Shown here: one piece after another, positions 51,712-62,118 of the stretch | How positions within the stretch are numbered: position 1 is the first letter of the stretch | Layout of the letters: every line of letters starts with the position of its first letter | Assembly: GCF_003286085.1 (NCBI RefSeq) | Contig: NW_020825425.1 | Span: forward strand, 1-64,000 | DNA length: 64,000 bases | Direction: 5' to 3' | From: Drosophila persimilis | Lineage: Eukaryota; Arthropoda; Insecta; Diptera; Drosophilidae | The notes under the pieces: generated by a model | Database searches by the model: none | What the model was told of the DNA's origin: nothing | The model's input: the letters and a program-made list of their open reading frames with translations, nothing else | Program-made: the position numbers and the translations under genes

Positions 51712-54504
51712 CTAATTACTAGAAAGGTGTGTAAGGATTAATAATTTAATAAGAGGAAGAGAATTAGTGGAGGATATAATATGGTAGAGGGAATTATAAT
51801 CCGAGCATAAGACCCTAAACGGTTCATGCAAGGAATAATTCGATCTACAAAGTGGAAGGAACAACGGTATAAAGTTTCTAGTCAGTCTAATAGGAATCGT
51901 GAAGTTTATGCGGCTCAACAGATCAGGGCTGTCTATGTCACCCCTGATCAAGTTGTGCATAAATATCACACCAAGCATTTTTCTACGGTTAACTAAGGAT
52001 GGGAGGTTTACTAATAATAGTCTACTAGAGTAAGATGGGAGTCTTACACCCGCATCCCAGTTAAGGCCCCGCAGAGCAAAGAGTAAAAAGTTTTTCTGTA
52101 CTGATTCTATACGGTCCTGGTGTACTTTGTACTGAGGGCACCATACACAGGAGCCGTATTCTAGGATCGGACGAACAAGCGAGGTATAGAGAGTCTTTGT
52201 TATATAGGGGTCGTCAAATTCCTTTGACCACCTCTTTATAAACCCAAGCACGCCCATGGCCTTATTTACCATGGTAGAAATGTGTTCGGAAAACTTTAAC
52301 TTGGGGTCTAACATAGCACCCAGATCATCCACCAGGGTAATTCTCTCAAGAGAACCCCCAAATAGGGTGTAGGGAGCCAACAAAGGGCTAGAACGATGAA
52401 ATGTCATAACTTTGCATTTCGAGGCATTGAGGTGTAACAAGTTCGCACAACACCATGACTGAAAGCTATTGAGATCGGATTGCAAGCGAGAATGAAATGA
52501 AATGTCCTTGTACTGGACACAGAGTTTAACATCATCCGCATACATAAGTACTCGAGAGTATGTTAATACTGAAGGCAAGTCATTAATAAAGAGTGTGAAG
52601 AGTAAGGGGCCTAGATGGCTGCCCTGTGGTACTCCCGAAGAAACCTTTACTGGTAAAGAGAGGGAGTTTTTGAAGAGGACTCTTTGAGACCTAGAACAAA
52701 GATAGCTAGAAATCCATCTCAGGAGGTTGGGCGGAAACCCTAAAAGGTCAAGTTTATGTGCTAAAAGGGAATGGTTTACAGAGTCGAATGCTTTACTAAA
52801 GTCGGTGTAAATAACATCCGTCTGTAAGTTACCTTGAAAGCCTTTAATAATGAAAGAGGTAAACTCTAACAAGTTCGTGGTGGTTGATCGCCGCCTTATA
52901 AATCCATGCTGAGTTGGAGATATAAGTGACTTGCAGAGATGTTGCAAGTGCGGAATTAAAACCTTCTCAAACAATTTGGGAATAGCGGATAACTTTGCTA
53001 TACCTCTATAATTTTTTGCATCAGACTTGCTACCTTTTTTATGGAGAGGAATTATAAACGATTCCTTCCAGATTGGGGGGAAGCAAGAGGAATCAATGGA
53101 CAGGGTGAATAGTTTAAGCAATGGTCCACACAGAGCCTCGGCGCAGTACCTGAGTACACAACCTGGAACCCCGTCTGGACCCGGTGAAAACACCGGCTTA
53201 ACTAGTCGAAGATCTTGAAGTAGGGAATATTCATTTAACAAGGGACTGAAAATGCCGTTCGACCTCGGTAATCCGAATGGGTACGGTTGACCAGAGTAGC
53301 GTTCCTCAGAATAGGTGGTTTGGAAAAACTGGGCAAAAAGATCGGCAATTGCCTGATCATTATTTGCCGACGTATTACAAAATGATAGCGAGGATGGGTG
53401 TGCGGACGTTCTACGCTTACTGTTTACGAAGCAGTAAAACTGTTTAGGGTCCTGAGAAAAACGTATCCTGCAACGAGATAGGTAGTTCTTATAGCATTGA
53501 GCATTAAGAACTGAAAAGTTTGACCGAGCTATTACATAACGAGAGTGAGAAGTAGGAGAACCCACTTCTTGAAATTTTTTATAAAGTCTTGATTTTAAGT
53601 TTTTTAGACTGGATAACTCTTTGGTAAACCAAGGGGGTTTTCCAGATCTAATCGGACAAGAAAGCGGGACACAAGAATCAAAAAATGTGCCAAGAGCATT
53701 GTAAAAAATGGTTATGCCTTTTGTGACATCAGTGCACAAGTACAAAGCGGACCAATCAAAATCCCTAATTAGGTTATTAAGCTTCGCAAACTCGGCTTTA
53801 CGAAAGCAGCGGACACGTTCAGGTAGTCTACTCGACCGATCCAATACAGTTGGTCCTATGTCTAGCGACACCGCGAAAGTAGGGTGGTAGGTCTCTTCAG
53901 GTATAGTGAGCGGAAGGGCTCGGGTTAACAACACTATGGTCGGATCCGATACAAAGCATAGATCAAGCAATCGACCCAAGGAATTTTTCACATGATTGAC
54001 ATGAGACAGGGACAGGTCAAGCAAGCCGTCAACAAAGTCATGTCGTGACATGGGCACTAGGATACTAGACTCGTTTACCGAAGACCAAACAGTTCCTGGC
54101 AAGTTGAAGTCACCAAGAACTATCATACGATCTTTATCAGATAGCGAGGAAGCAACAGCGGTTAAAGCGGACAAGTGCTGCTCATAAATTGAAATATCCG
54201 AAGAAGGTGGGATATACGAGCAAGTAATGAATATAGCGAAAGCGGGAAGAATCAGTTTTACACACAGGAATTCCAGTTCCTGTTGAACTTGGACTGTGAA
54301 GTGTTCTGACGTGAAGTAAGAGTCCACTGCAATTAGAACCCCTCCTGCACGTCGAGACGAACGGTCCTTTCTAAAAGTTGTGTACCGACCTGCCAAAACC
54401 TCGGAACTAAGAATGTCCGGCTTTAACCAGGTTTCAGTAAACACAATAACGTGGGAAGCAAATGCAACACTATCCCGGAAAAGAATGCTGAGCTTACTAC
54501 GCAA
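51712..54504 (-). CDS. CR1-like ORF2: endonuclease and reverse transcriptase, open frame
   Basis: The 930-codon ORF is uninterrupted, and the frame extends upstream past the listed start to about 54560 (VTYQNVRGLRSK), so the real N-terminus is longer. Endonuclease motifs: VIVFTETWL (Glu), SYIPPSSD, VLGDFNLPGTVW (Asp-Asn), LGRLLDLCFVSD and YHPTFAVSL. RT motifs: FSPGPDGVPG, IPLHKKGSKSDAKNYRGI, QHGFIRRRSTT, YTDFSKAFDSVNH, SSGVPQGSHLGPLLF, MYADDVKL (catalytic YADD, about residue 610) and NASKCKVMTFHR. The C-terminus is a Leu-rich block typical of the group. It should provide nicking and target-primed reverse transcription. No missing catalytic residue is apparent. Confidence 0.86.
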   Translation of the reverse strand: MRSKLSILFRDSVAFASHVIVFTETWLKPDILSSEVLAGRYTTFRKDRSSRRAGGVLIAVDSYFTSEHFTVQVQQELEFLCVKLILPAFAIFITCSYIPPSSDISIYEQHLSALTAVASSLSDKDRMIVLGDFNLPGTVWSSVNESSILVPMSRHDFVDGLLDLSLSHVNHVKNSLGRLLDLCFVSDPTIVLLTRALPLTIPEETYHPTFAVSLDIGPTVLDRSSRLPERVRCFRKAEFAKLNNLIRDFDWSALYLCTDVTKGITIFYNALGTFFDSCVPLSCPIRSGKPPWFTKELSSLKNLKSRLYKKFQEVGSPTSHSRYVIARSNFSVLNAQCYKNYLSRCRIRFSQDPKQFYCFVNSKRRTSAHPSSLSFCNTSANNDQAIADLFAQFFQTTYSEERYSGQPYPFGLPRSNGIFSPLLNEYSLLQDLRLVKPVFSPGPDGVPGCVLRYCAEALCGPLLKLFTLSIDSSCFPPIWKESFIIPLHKKGSKSDAKNYRGIAKLSAIPKLFEKVLIPHLQHLCKSLISPTQHGFIRRRSTTTNLLEFTSFIIKGFQGNLQTDVIYTDFSKAFDSVNHSLLAHKLDLLGFPPNLLRWISSYLCSRSQRVLFKNSLSLPVKVSSGVPQGSHLGPLLFTLFINDLPSVLTYSRVLMYADDVKLCVQYKDISFHSRLQSDLNSFQSWCCANLLHLNASKCKVMTFHRSSPLLAPYTLFGGSLERITLVDDLGAMLDPKLKFSEHISTMVNKAMGVLGFIKRWSKEFDDPYITKTLYTSLVRPILEYGSCVWCPQYKVHQDRIESVQKNFLLFALRGLNWDAGVRLPSYSSRLLLVNLPSLVNRRKMLGVIFMHNLIRGDIDSPDLLSRINFTIPIRLTRNFIPLFLPLCRSNYSLHEPFRVLCSDYNSLYHIISSTNSLPLIKLLILTHLSSN

Positions 54505-54590
54505 GCCTCTTACATTCTGATAGGTTACTAAAAGAGAAGTTAGTTTTTTGGAAAGGTTGGAGCAAGACGGGAAGTTGAGGAAGAGGAAGT

Positions 54591-55536
54591 TCAGGTTGAG
54601 GGTGGCACGCTGGAAAGATTTGGAAGCGATATGGGAGGCCTATTCTTCTTCTTAGCCTTAAACTCCTTCACCCCCAAATGCTCCGGCCAAAATTTGGTGG
54701 AGCAAATGGTGTCAAATTGAGTTGGGGAGATGCTTATCTTAAACGACGCTATCTCCCTGGCATAAGAGAAGTTAAATTTCTCCACCTTTAAACCCACGGC
54801 TTTTATTTTGCTTTGAATGAAAGCAGTTACATCATTAGATGTGAGGTCAGGGGCCAGCCGTGAAACAAAAACTTGTCGTTTTGGTGGGACTCCCACCAGG
54901 TCTAGTACCTGTGGTGGCAATATCCGGAGGTCCGGAACGTCTATTTACTGGTGGGATCGGGATAGACGGGACAACTAGTGAACTTGCGGACACCACGGAC
55001 ACGGACGCTGCAGACGTACTTGGCTGCACATTCTCCGAGGCGATGAATTCGGCTACCGAATCTGCATCGCCAGCAGCTTTCGTTGCCTTTGGAGTGGCAA
55101 ACGAGATCAACTGCTGCACACTTGGAGTGGTCGGAGTCAGTTTTTCGGCGGCGCACGGCTGAGTGACGGTTGGCACTTGCAGGTCCCGCGGAGTGACCTT
55201 TTTGCGCCTCGGAGACTCATTCAGCAGTTTTAAACCGCTAAACTGAGCCTCCATGGCTAGGAGCCGATCGTATTGGTTTTTGAAACCAACGGTCAGCTCC
55301 TTAAAGCCACTCCGCGTCTGCCTCATGAAAGCCACCATGTCTTTCTCCACCGCACGGCATGCCTCGCAACTGTAATGCAAGCCATTACGTTTGGCTATAG
55401 CATCACTCACGAGGCCAGAAAATCCCGCACATTTTGCGTGGACTACGCTGTCGCAGAGCCAGCAGGGGACATTCGGCTGATCGTGAGTGATCTGTTTCTT
55501 GCAGGTTTTTTTGGCGCAGACCACAGCGAATTCCAT
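54591..55536 (-). pseudogene. CR1-like ORF1 with PHD-like zinc finger (frameshifted)
   Basis: The first part (55536-54847, 229 codons) has a Cys/His-rich finger at about residues 8-60 (CAKKTCKK, CWLCDSVVHAKC, CEAC) of PHD type, a short helical stretch (MVAFMRQTRSGFKELTVGF) and a Ser/Pro/Thr-rich linker. The second part (54920-54591, another frame) begins PPKRQVFVSRLAP and continues SFKISISPTQFDTI and WPEHLGVKEF, an RRM-like C-terminal domain usual in such ORF1 proteins. The shift lies at about 54880-54900. ORF1 binds element RNA. The stop is just upstream of ORF2. Confidence 0.75.
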
Positions 55537-56101
55537 TTTTATTTTTATTATTTTTATTATTTAAATATTTTCTTAAGAAAATTTGCAAAGAAAAATTAAA
55601 ATCAAAAAAATTAAAAATTTCCAAAACAAATTGGTATCAGACCAATGTGCCAGACAACGCTCAAAGCGGAATTGGTAAGAAAAAAAGAGAGCAGAGTGGA
55701 GAGCGGTTATAGCGAGAGCTACTAGACAGAGAGCGCTATTGCTCAGAAAGTTGAAAGAGCGAGAGAGAAAGAACAGTTATTGAGGTTGAGGTGATAGCGA
55801 GAGAGTGATAAGACAACAAAAGCTACCAGACGAGAGCGGACTGCAATGCAATACTCACTCACTGCAACAACACAACACAACACAAGCCGACGCCGAAAAA
55901 TAAAAAGTTAAATAATATTTTAACACAAATCAAAAGGCATGCACTCGCGTAAATGAATAGGTTTCCAGATTGTTGTCTGGTTAGAAAGTATATTTAGAAT
56001 TTAGTTAGGAAAACTCCGGCTGTTTATTCGAAACAAAAGGAAAAAATGCGGAGCGCAAAACAAAAACACGTCTGATCACTACGAAAGAGAACGGAACGTG
56101 T
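55537..56101 (-). other. CR1-like 5' UTR
   Basis: About 560 bases, AT-rich near ORF1 and with GAGAGAGCG-type repeats at 55690-55810. No ORF. The outer edge is fixed only by where the Ulysses integrase resumes. Confidence 0.55.
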
Positions 56102-56290
56102 TTCGCGGCCAAGTTGGCCCCTAAGTACGACGGGCCGTACAAGGTAACCCAATTCTTATCTCCCAACATAGTTCGACTACAGATTCAACAAGGCAAACAA
56201 TGGAAAACAGCGAGTTTAGCCGACTTAAAGGCCTTCCACGGAGTGGAACACCCCGAGGAGAACCCGACGACGCTGGAGAGACCCGAATGA
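56102..56290 (+). pseudogene. pol: Ulysses-like integrase C-terminus
   Basis: The frame FAAKLAPKYDGPYKV, FLSPNIVRLQI, TASLADLKAFHG to a TGA at 56288-56290 is the integrase C-terminal (GPY/F-type) block. It continues the gene interrupted at 51420. Confidence 0.82.
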
Positions 56291-56539
56291 CTTGCCGACT
56301 TCGCAAGGGCCACTTGCGGTAGCGCGCTACCGTAATGTCCTCGCCCCGTAAGGGGCGCGACCCACGAAACCGTAAGCTACGTATACATCCCCTTATGGGA
56401 TTAGATAAGTACTACATCCAATGTAAACATCTTCTTACTCGCACCGCTCAAGCAGGATAGGGGGAGTGTATTATTACTTCTAGTTAAGACAGGCAGGTTC
56501 TAACCGACAGGCATTTTCTCCCTAGAATCGACAGAAGAC
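56291..56539 (+). other. Region between integrase and third ORF, with splice-acceptor candidate
   Basis: Non-coding. It contains short inverted repeats (GGTAGCGCGCTACC at 56314-56327; GCCCCGTAAGGGGC near 56343). A branch-like TTCTAAC (56499) is followed by GCATTTTCTCCCTAG ending at 56525, 14 bases before the ATG of the third ORF. Confidence 0.5.
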
Positions 56540-57724
56540 ATGAAGCGTCTAAGAGATGGAAGGCAAGCTCGGCCCCTAGGGGCAAATGGTGATACGACGG
56601 GACACCCTAGCGGAGACCAGCGGCCTGAAGTCCCGGCGCCTGCCGACGAACCGACTGCAAGCCGGACTCGCGGCTGGATCGTCAACCCCGATGGGCCATC
56701 CACCTCCCGTCAAGCCCAGTTGAGGCGGGTCGGAGAGGCGACTCTTAGACAACCGGGCTGGATGCCATGGGGTCAGCGCGCGGCAGCCATCCAAGGGTGG
56801 ATCGACCAACAAACACAGGACCCGGGGACCGACGCCGAAGAGGAAGTGGAGCCCGATGGTCGCTTCGCAACCGCAGGTGTCCGCTCGGCGCCCAATCACG
56901 ACGTCGCCGCCCTGAATCGCCTTTGGCTCGGGAGTTACGGGGCTGCCATAGACGACGACAATGCGACCACGGACACCGACGAGCACGAGACGATCCTGCG
57001 CGACGCTCCAAGCCTGGCGTCCACGCTGCAGTACGAAGGGAGCGGACACCCAGTGGCTCGCGGAAGCGAATGGGACTCGCCCCTTTGGGCCGAGTGGGAC
57101 CTGGCCGGTCAAGGTCGAGTAGTCACCCCTCCAGCTGTACGCAACGAGGACGAATCCGGTGATGGTGCTGGGCCACACTACTCTGACGTGTCAAACGCGA
57201 GCGATGCAGGGGAAGGAGCAGGACCCCAACGCGACGACGGAGGGTCCGATTCCGGGTCCCTCATAAACCTGGACTTCGCGCCACAAGCGAACCAGCAGTG
57301 GGCACCAGCCAACCCATCGGGGTCAGCTGACATCCCGCCCCCCCTCTTTACCGCCCACGCCGGACTACCCCCACAACGTCCCGATGAGGAAGTACGCGAC
57401 TTCGGCTCCGAAGAGAGCCTCCCGCTGGAGTATGGCGAGATGGCCGACCTGCTGCAAATCCTCCGACTCCACCCTACGGTAGCCGCGGTGCAGGACGACC
57501 CGGAATGGGCAGAGGCTCCCCCCGAATGGCGGACCAACGCGCCAGGGCGGCGGTTGCCCCGGGACCTCATATCCAACATCACCGTATTCTTACGCGATCG
57601 AGCCTACCGACTAGGAGTCCGGCGACTGGAGGTCCATGACGGCACCTGCTTTCGCGTCAAAATTACCCGTAGCCGGGCTGTCACAGTCACTCTTCGGCAC
57701 CCCCGAAGTATGGAGGGGGTGTGA
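56540..57724 (+). CDS. Third ORF of the Ulysses-like element, unknown function
   Basis: The 394-codon ORF starts at an ATG (56540) 14 bases after a good splice acceptor and ends with a TGA that lies five bases inside the 3' LTR. It occupies the env position. The protein is rich in Asp, Glu, Pro, Gly and Ala, very poor in Cys, and has no signal peptide or membrane span, so it is not a usual envelope protein. The N-terminal third is basic with Arg and Pro, the centre acidic (TDTDEHE, DESGDGAG). The C-terminus (about residues 335-390) looks folded: PGRRLPRDLISNITVFLRD, YRLGVRRLEVHDGTCFRV, AVTVTLRHP. It is open although gag and pol are broken. I recognise no domain. A role in Gag-like or regulatory function is speculation. 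Confidence 0.7.
   Translation: MKRLRDGRQARPLGANGDTTGHPSGDQRPEVPAPADEPTASRTRGWIVNPDGPSTSRQAQLRRVGEATLRQPGWMPWGQRAAAIQGWIDQQTQDPGTDAEEEVEPDGRFATAGVRSAPNHDVAALNRLWLGSYGAAIDDDNATTDTDEHETILRDAPSLASTLQYEGSGHPVARGSEWDSPLWAEWDLAGQGRVVTPPAVRNEDESGDGAGPHYSDVSNASDAGEGAGPQRDDGGSDSGSLINLDFAPQANQQWAPANPSGSADIPPPLFTAHAGLPPQRPDEEVRDFGSEESLPLEYGEMADLLQILRLHPTVAAVQDDPEWAEAPPEWRTNAPGRRLPRDLISNITVFLRDRAYRLGVRRLEVHDGTCFRVKITRSRAVTVTLRHPRSMEGV
57705..57719 (+). promoter_or_regulatory. Ulysses-like polypurine tract
   Basis: GAAGTATGGAGGGGG lies directly before TGTGAGG of the 3' LTR. It overlaps the end of the third ORF. Confidence 0.7.
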
Positions 57725-60063
57725 GGGAGCGTACGCTCCACCCACATTTTTTCCACCCATCATCTTGCCGGCATTTTCCCATTGGAGGGACCCGAACTTA
57801 TTTCATTAGAATTCAGATTTTTGACTTTTTATTTTCTAGGTTTAAGCATTGACTGTTCAGTTTTAGGTTAAGGGGGAGGGGGGAAGGCCACGAAGGCCAC
57901 TTGTTATTAATTTTATATTATACGGCCCGAGGGGTCTCTAAGCCCCACGTAGCTTACTATTTTCTTAAAAAGGGGGAAAGTCGCGATCACGGCGGACGCC
58001 ACTGGCTTTCCAGAACCAAGACCCAACAACAACGACGCAGCAGCGGCCAAAGAGAGACGAGGAAAACAACGGGATCCAGCGAGCCGCCGGCATCGACGCA
58101 GCCACGGCAGAGAGGAAAGCGCTGACAAGATAAGCCAACAGCATCGACGCAGCAGCGGCCGAGGAGAAGCGCTGACAAGATAAGCCGACAGCATCAACGC
58201 AGCAGCGGCAGAAGAGGACCGCTGAGAACAGCAATCAAATCCAGCAACGACGCCCCAGCAGTGGAAAAGAGAGGCGAAAGTCACCGGCGCAGCTACAGAC
58301 GCCAAAAGAGAGGGGAAATAACGACGCTAGCCGCCCACGCCGACGCTGGATCGGCAGAGCCAGCAGAACGCCGGCTCTGAAGCTGGGAAAACGTGGAAAG
58401 GAAGTCAGTTAGATGAGAGGCAGTCGTAGGAATCGGACGCGTTGACGGGTAAAAATCCGAGTGGCTCGCGAAAAGAAAAAGAACACACGTGGCGGACTAC
58501 TTGGAGATTAACGCGATCAGTAGTGCGCGAAGGATCCGGCATCGATACTACGCTTACGGAGAGGGGATCCTGCACCGGCGCTGCAATCCCGGGAAAGAGG
58601 AGGCTTTCGACAAGCACAAGCGTGGGAGTTCAGGGGTAAGCGAGTCTCAAGACTAGGTAGGGAACCAAAGAAGAATAAAGTGAAATGTAACGAATATAAC
58701 GAAAACATAGCCTGGTCACCAACAATCTATACGCTAGGGAACCTGAATGCCCGGGGCCTCATCTTCTCCGCCCTTCCCCACGCCTCTTGCCCGAGTCTCC
58801 CTCTTTGGCTACACCCACGTGGTGATCCGTATTCGCTCCGGATGCCCGTCGGGGCCCCCGCGTGATTCCTTCAGTAGTTCGTAGCCCAACAGGATCCTGA
58901 GGCCGCTGTCCGGCGATTGCCTAGGCGTTCTCGGTGACAACTGTTGGCGTTCCCCCCGCATGAGTCCCTCCAGTAGTTTGTGACCCCGCAGTACCCCAGT
59001 AGTTCCCAGGGTCCCGAAGGCGCTGTCCGGCGATTGCCTAAGCCCTCTCGGCGATGCCTGCCCTGTATGATAAAGACTTTCGCAGTAATGTTTAGCCTGA
59101 TAGTGTCCCGTGAGTGCTATCCGGCGATTGCCTAGGTACTCTCGGCGATATGCGTCGGTATTCCCGTATTCGTAGTAATTCTTAGTTCGACAGTGTCCCG
59201 CGAGTGCTATCCGGTGATTGCCTAGGCATCCTCGGCGACGCTCGTCGATATCTCCGGCCCCGTAGTAGTTCTTAGTTCGACAGGATCCCGAGAGCGCTAT
59301 CCGGCGATTGCCTAAGCCCTCCCGGCGATGCCTGCCGATACCCCCGACCCTCGTAGTAATCCTTAGTCCGACCGGGCCCCGTAAGTGCTGTCCGGCGATA
59401 GCCTAGGTGCTCACGGTGGTACTTGTCGGTATCCCCGCATAGCAAAGACCTTCGTAGTAGTTCTTAGTTCGACAGGATCCCGGAAGCGCTATCCGGCGAT
59501 TGCCTAAGCCCTCCCGGCGATGCTTGCCGATATCTCCGACCCTCGTAGTAATTCTTAGTCCGACGGGGCCCCCGTGAGTGCTGTCCGGCGATAGCCTAGG
59601 TACTCGCGGTGGTATTTGTCGGTATCCCCGCATAGCAAAGACCTTCGTAGTAATTTTTAGTCCGACAGGGTCCCGTGAGTGTTATCCGGCGATAGCCTAG
59701 ACACTCTCGGTGATACTTGTTGGTTTCCCCGCATAGCACAGACCTCCGTAGTAGTTCTTAGTTCGACGGGATCCCGAGAGCGCTATCCGGCGATTGCCTA
59801 AGCCCTCTCGGCGGTGCCTGTCGATATCTCCGACCCTCGTAGTAATTCTTAGTCCGACAGGGCCACGTAAGTGCTGTCCGGCGATTGCCACTGCTACGCC
59901 CCGTACTGTTCCCTTTCATCTCGGTCGCTCCCGTCTGGGTTTTGCCTCCCTGTCCCCATCGACGGCCCAGAACTCGGAGTCCCGGCAAATTATAAATATT
60001 GCTGTAATTTCGACCCTGGAGTAGACTGAGATATGTACCCCAGCCCAGGATTGCTTCCTTACA
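57720..60063 (+). repeat. Ulysses-like 3' LTR, with 11-unit minisatellite
   Basis: 2344 bp from TGTGAGGG to TTCCTTACA. It keeps about 270 bp of U3 absent from the 5' LTR (57727-58000) and lacks one repeat unit of about 91 bp present in the 5' LTR near 44760-44850. Outside these the LTRs differ at scattered bases only. AGCT follows. Confidence 0.9.
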
Positions 60064-60166
60064 AGCTCTTATAGTCTTTGAGCATTAGGCGCTGAAGGGG
60101 ACGGACAGACGGACAGACAGACATGGCTCAATTGACTCGGCTATTGATGCTGATCAAGAATATATA
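60064..60166 (+). mobile_element. DINE-1/INE-1-like repeat, copy 3, middle part
   Basis: It resumes at AGCTCTTATAGTC and runs through the GACA microsatellite to AAGAATATATA, where the mdg3-like LTR begins. The remaining right end lies beyond the window. Confidence 0.85.
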
Positions 60167-60504
60167 TGTAAGAAGGAGTGGGCCAGCTGGCCTATTGAAG
60201 GGGCAGCGGGGAGCAGCAACAGCAACAGTAATAACAGCAGCAGAGGAACAGCTGATGAGCAGCAACAGCAGTAGCAACAGCAGCAGCAACAGCAGTAGTA
60301 ACAGCAGCAGATCAACAGCGGACAGAGAAGAAGAGGAACAGAGCGAAGCAGTGAAAAGGAGAGAACAGCAGCATACGGACGCGACTCAAGCAGCAGCAGA
60401 AAATCAGCAGAAATAAGCCGTAACATTAAGAACTTTTGTAAGCACACATACCAGGCCACCGCGATAATAATACGAATAAACAATACTTTAAATAATATCT
60501 TACA
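60167..60504 (+). repeat. mdg3/micropia-like 5' LTR with CAG-type repeats
   Basis: The LTR contains a run of AGCAACAGCAGT-type trinucleotide repeats (60205-60312), which gives Asn/Ser runs in a listed ORF that I regard as spurious. AATAAACAATAC near 60474 may be its poly(A) signal. Confidence 0.85.
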
Positions 60505-62118
60505 TTTGGGGGCTCAACCGGTCGCGTACTGCCTGTGTAAAGTGGAAAAAATCAAAAATTGTGTGTCTCATGTCTCAGAAGCCGGCAGCAGACGAAGCGA
60601 GACGGAAAAGTAAAAATTCGGTGCAAAAAAACTGCGCATTTGACTCTCAGAAGCCGCAAGCAGAGGAAGCGAGACAGCGAGTGGGTGAAAAGAAGAACCG
60701 AGAAAAAAGGGTTGTTTCAAGCCGGCTGCCCACAAGAGTATTGCGCAGTAGAATTATAATGGAAAATACAAGTGGACCACCAGCCGGGAATATGCAGAAA
60801 AACGAAGGCCCAAGTGGATCAGAAGAAAACAGGATCAATCGCCAGCAAAACGCGAACGAGGAAGCGATGAGGTCAACACTCCTAGAAGAAAACACACAGA
60901 CGCTCCAACAGCTGGTTCAACTGCTCTCGATGGTTTATTAACTTCGAGCTAAACGCTGAAGCATACGGACTAAATGACAAACAAAAATACGTGCAAGCTC
61001 TTTTTCTCGAGTCCACAGCAGTGTATGAGTACGGCCAATTGCGTCATCAACTTCTACAGGAGTTTGAGTGTGAGCGTTTATGCAGTGCGCAAATTCACAA
61101 TCAATTTTCTATGCGAGTGAAGATTGCCGGCGAAAGTTTTCACGAATATATACTACAGATGAAACGCATTGCTGCACGTGGGACAACAGACACGGAGTCG
61201 GTGATTCGATACATTGTCGACGGACTGAATTTAAAAACGGATTATAAGTACACCTTGTATGGATGCAGCTCATACCAGCAGCTGCGAGAGAAGTACGAAA
61301 TCTACGAAAGAACGCTCGCGGTTGTTGGGGGTTTTGCCCCGAAACAAAAAGACTCACAGCCGTTCGGAAAGAAGTCCAATTTCACTAAATATGAAAGGAA
61401 GCAACACTGCTACAATTGTGGAACCCTGGAGCATCTACGCAAGGATTGCCGAGCTGCATTAAAGTGTTTCCGCTGCAATCAGACTGGACACATGTCTAAG
61501 GATTGCCCGAGTGCTGCTGCCGTAAACGTTGCATACGAGGAAAAACGCCTGAAGTCTCTTAAAATTAACGACGTGCAAGTCAAGGGGCTCATAGACACCG
61601 GTGCAGATGTTTCCCTATTAAAGATGTCAGTGTTCGGCAAAATGAGTGGTATCCATCTGCAAGCCAGTTCGTCAACTTTGAGGGGACTTGGAAACAACAT
61701 CACACGCTCCGCTGGGCAGTTTACGGCAGAAGTGGAGATCGACGGAATGCGACTGGCACACAAATTCCTTGTGGTGGCCGATCATGCCGTCGGATGCGAA
61801 TTGTTGCTTGGACACGACTTTATATCCAAGTTCACAATGACATCAACGCAAGGAGGATATAAGTTTTCTCCCTGGCCGGGGGAGGAAACTGAGGACATCA
61901 AACAGATAAGTATTTACAACGTGGTCGAAGAAAATACTGACATAAACATTCCGTCGCAGTTCAGAGATGCCGTCCAATCAATGATTCAGGACTTTACTGA
62001 AAAGAAGCAGACTGCAGTGTGCCCGATCATGCTGAAGATCGTACCGGACGAGAAAATAGCGCCGTTTCGACATTCGCCAAGTCGAGTGGCCATCAGCGAA
62101 GCCGACGTTGTCAAGTAG
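60505..62118 (+). pseudogene. gag: mdg3/micropia-like Gag-protease (frameshift and small deletions)
   Basis: A first frame (60561-60941) is basic and contains two similar SQKPxAxEAR segments; it ends just where a second frame becomes coding (RWFINFELNAEAYGLNDKQ, from about 60930). The listed 375-codon ORF is 60991-62118. It shows FHEYILQMKRIAARG, RYIVDGLN, zinc knuckles CYNCGTLEHLRKDC and CFRCNQTGHMSKDC (61405-61510), and the protease LIDTGADVSLL (about 61590). A stretch after KYVQA is shorter than in the related Gag at 23.7 kb. The frame ends at a TAG (62116-62118), beyond which coding continues in the same frame. Confidence 0.8.

Larger units (their letters stand above)
51418..56101 (-). 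mobile_element. CR1-like LINE inserted in the Ulysses-like integrase
   Basis: Minus-strand order: 5' UTR (about 56101-55537), ORF1 (55536-54591, frameshifted), ORF2 with endonuclease and RT (54504-51712), 3' UTR and an 18-base T-run (51421-51438) that reads as a poly(A) tail. The Ulysses integrase stops at 51420 and resumes at 56102. The PHD-like zinc finger in ORF1 and the RT fit the Drosophila CR1 group (DMCR1A-like). The target duplication is not clear. It is essentially full length, which is unusual for CR1. Confidence 0.82.
43568..60063 (+). mobile_element. Ulysses/Osvaldo-like element with giant LTRs
   Basis: The element spans 16.5 kb, of which about 4.7 kb is a nested LINE. It has LTRs of 2163 and 2344 bp, a tRNA-Lys-type primer site, gag, protease, RT, RNase H, integrase, a third ORF and a polypurine tract. 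It is flanked by AGCT. LTRs above 2 kb and the RT/integrase sequence fit Ulysses (D. virilis group) and the Osvaldo lineage, from memory. GC content is clearly higher than in the neighbouring elements. Several frameshifts, a stop, and deletions in gag and integrase make it non-autonomous now. Confidence 0.88.

Noticed and set aside
54860..55162. Plus-strand ORF of 100 codons in the CR1 region
   Set aside because: It is the reverse of the Ser/Pro-rich linker of ORF1.
60123..60416. Asn/Ser-repeat protein of 97 codons
   Set aside because: It crosses from DINE-1 into an LTR and is produced by trinucleotide repeats.
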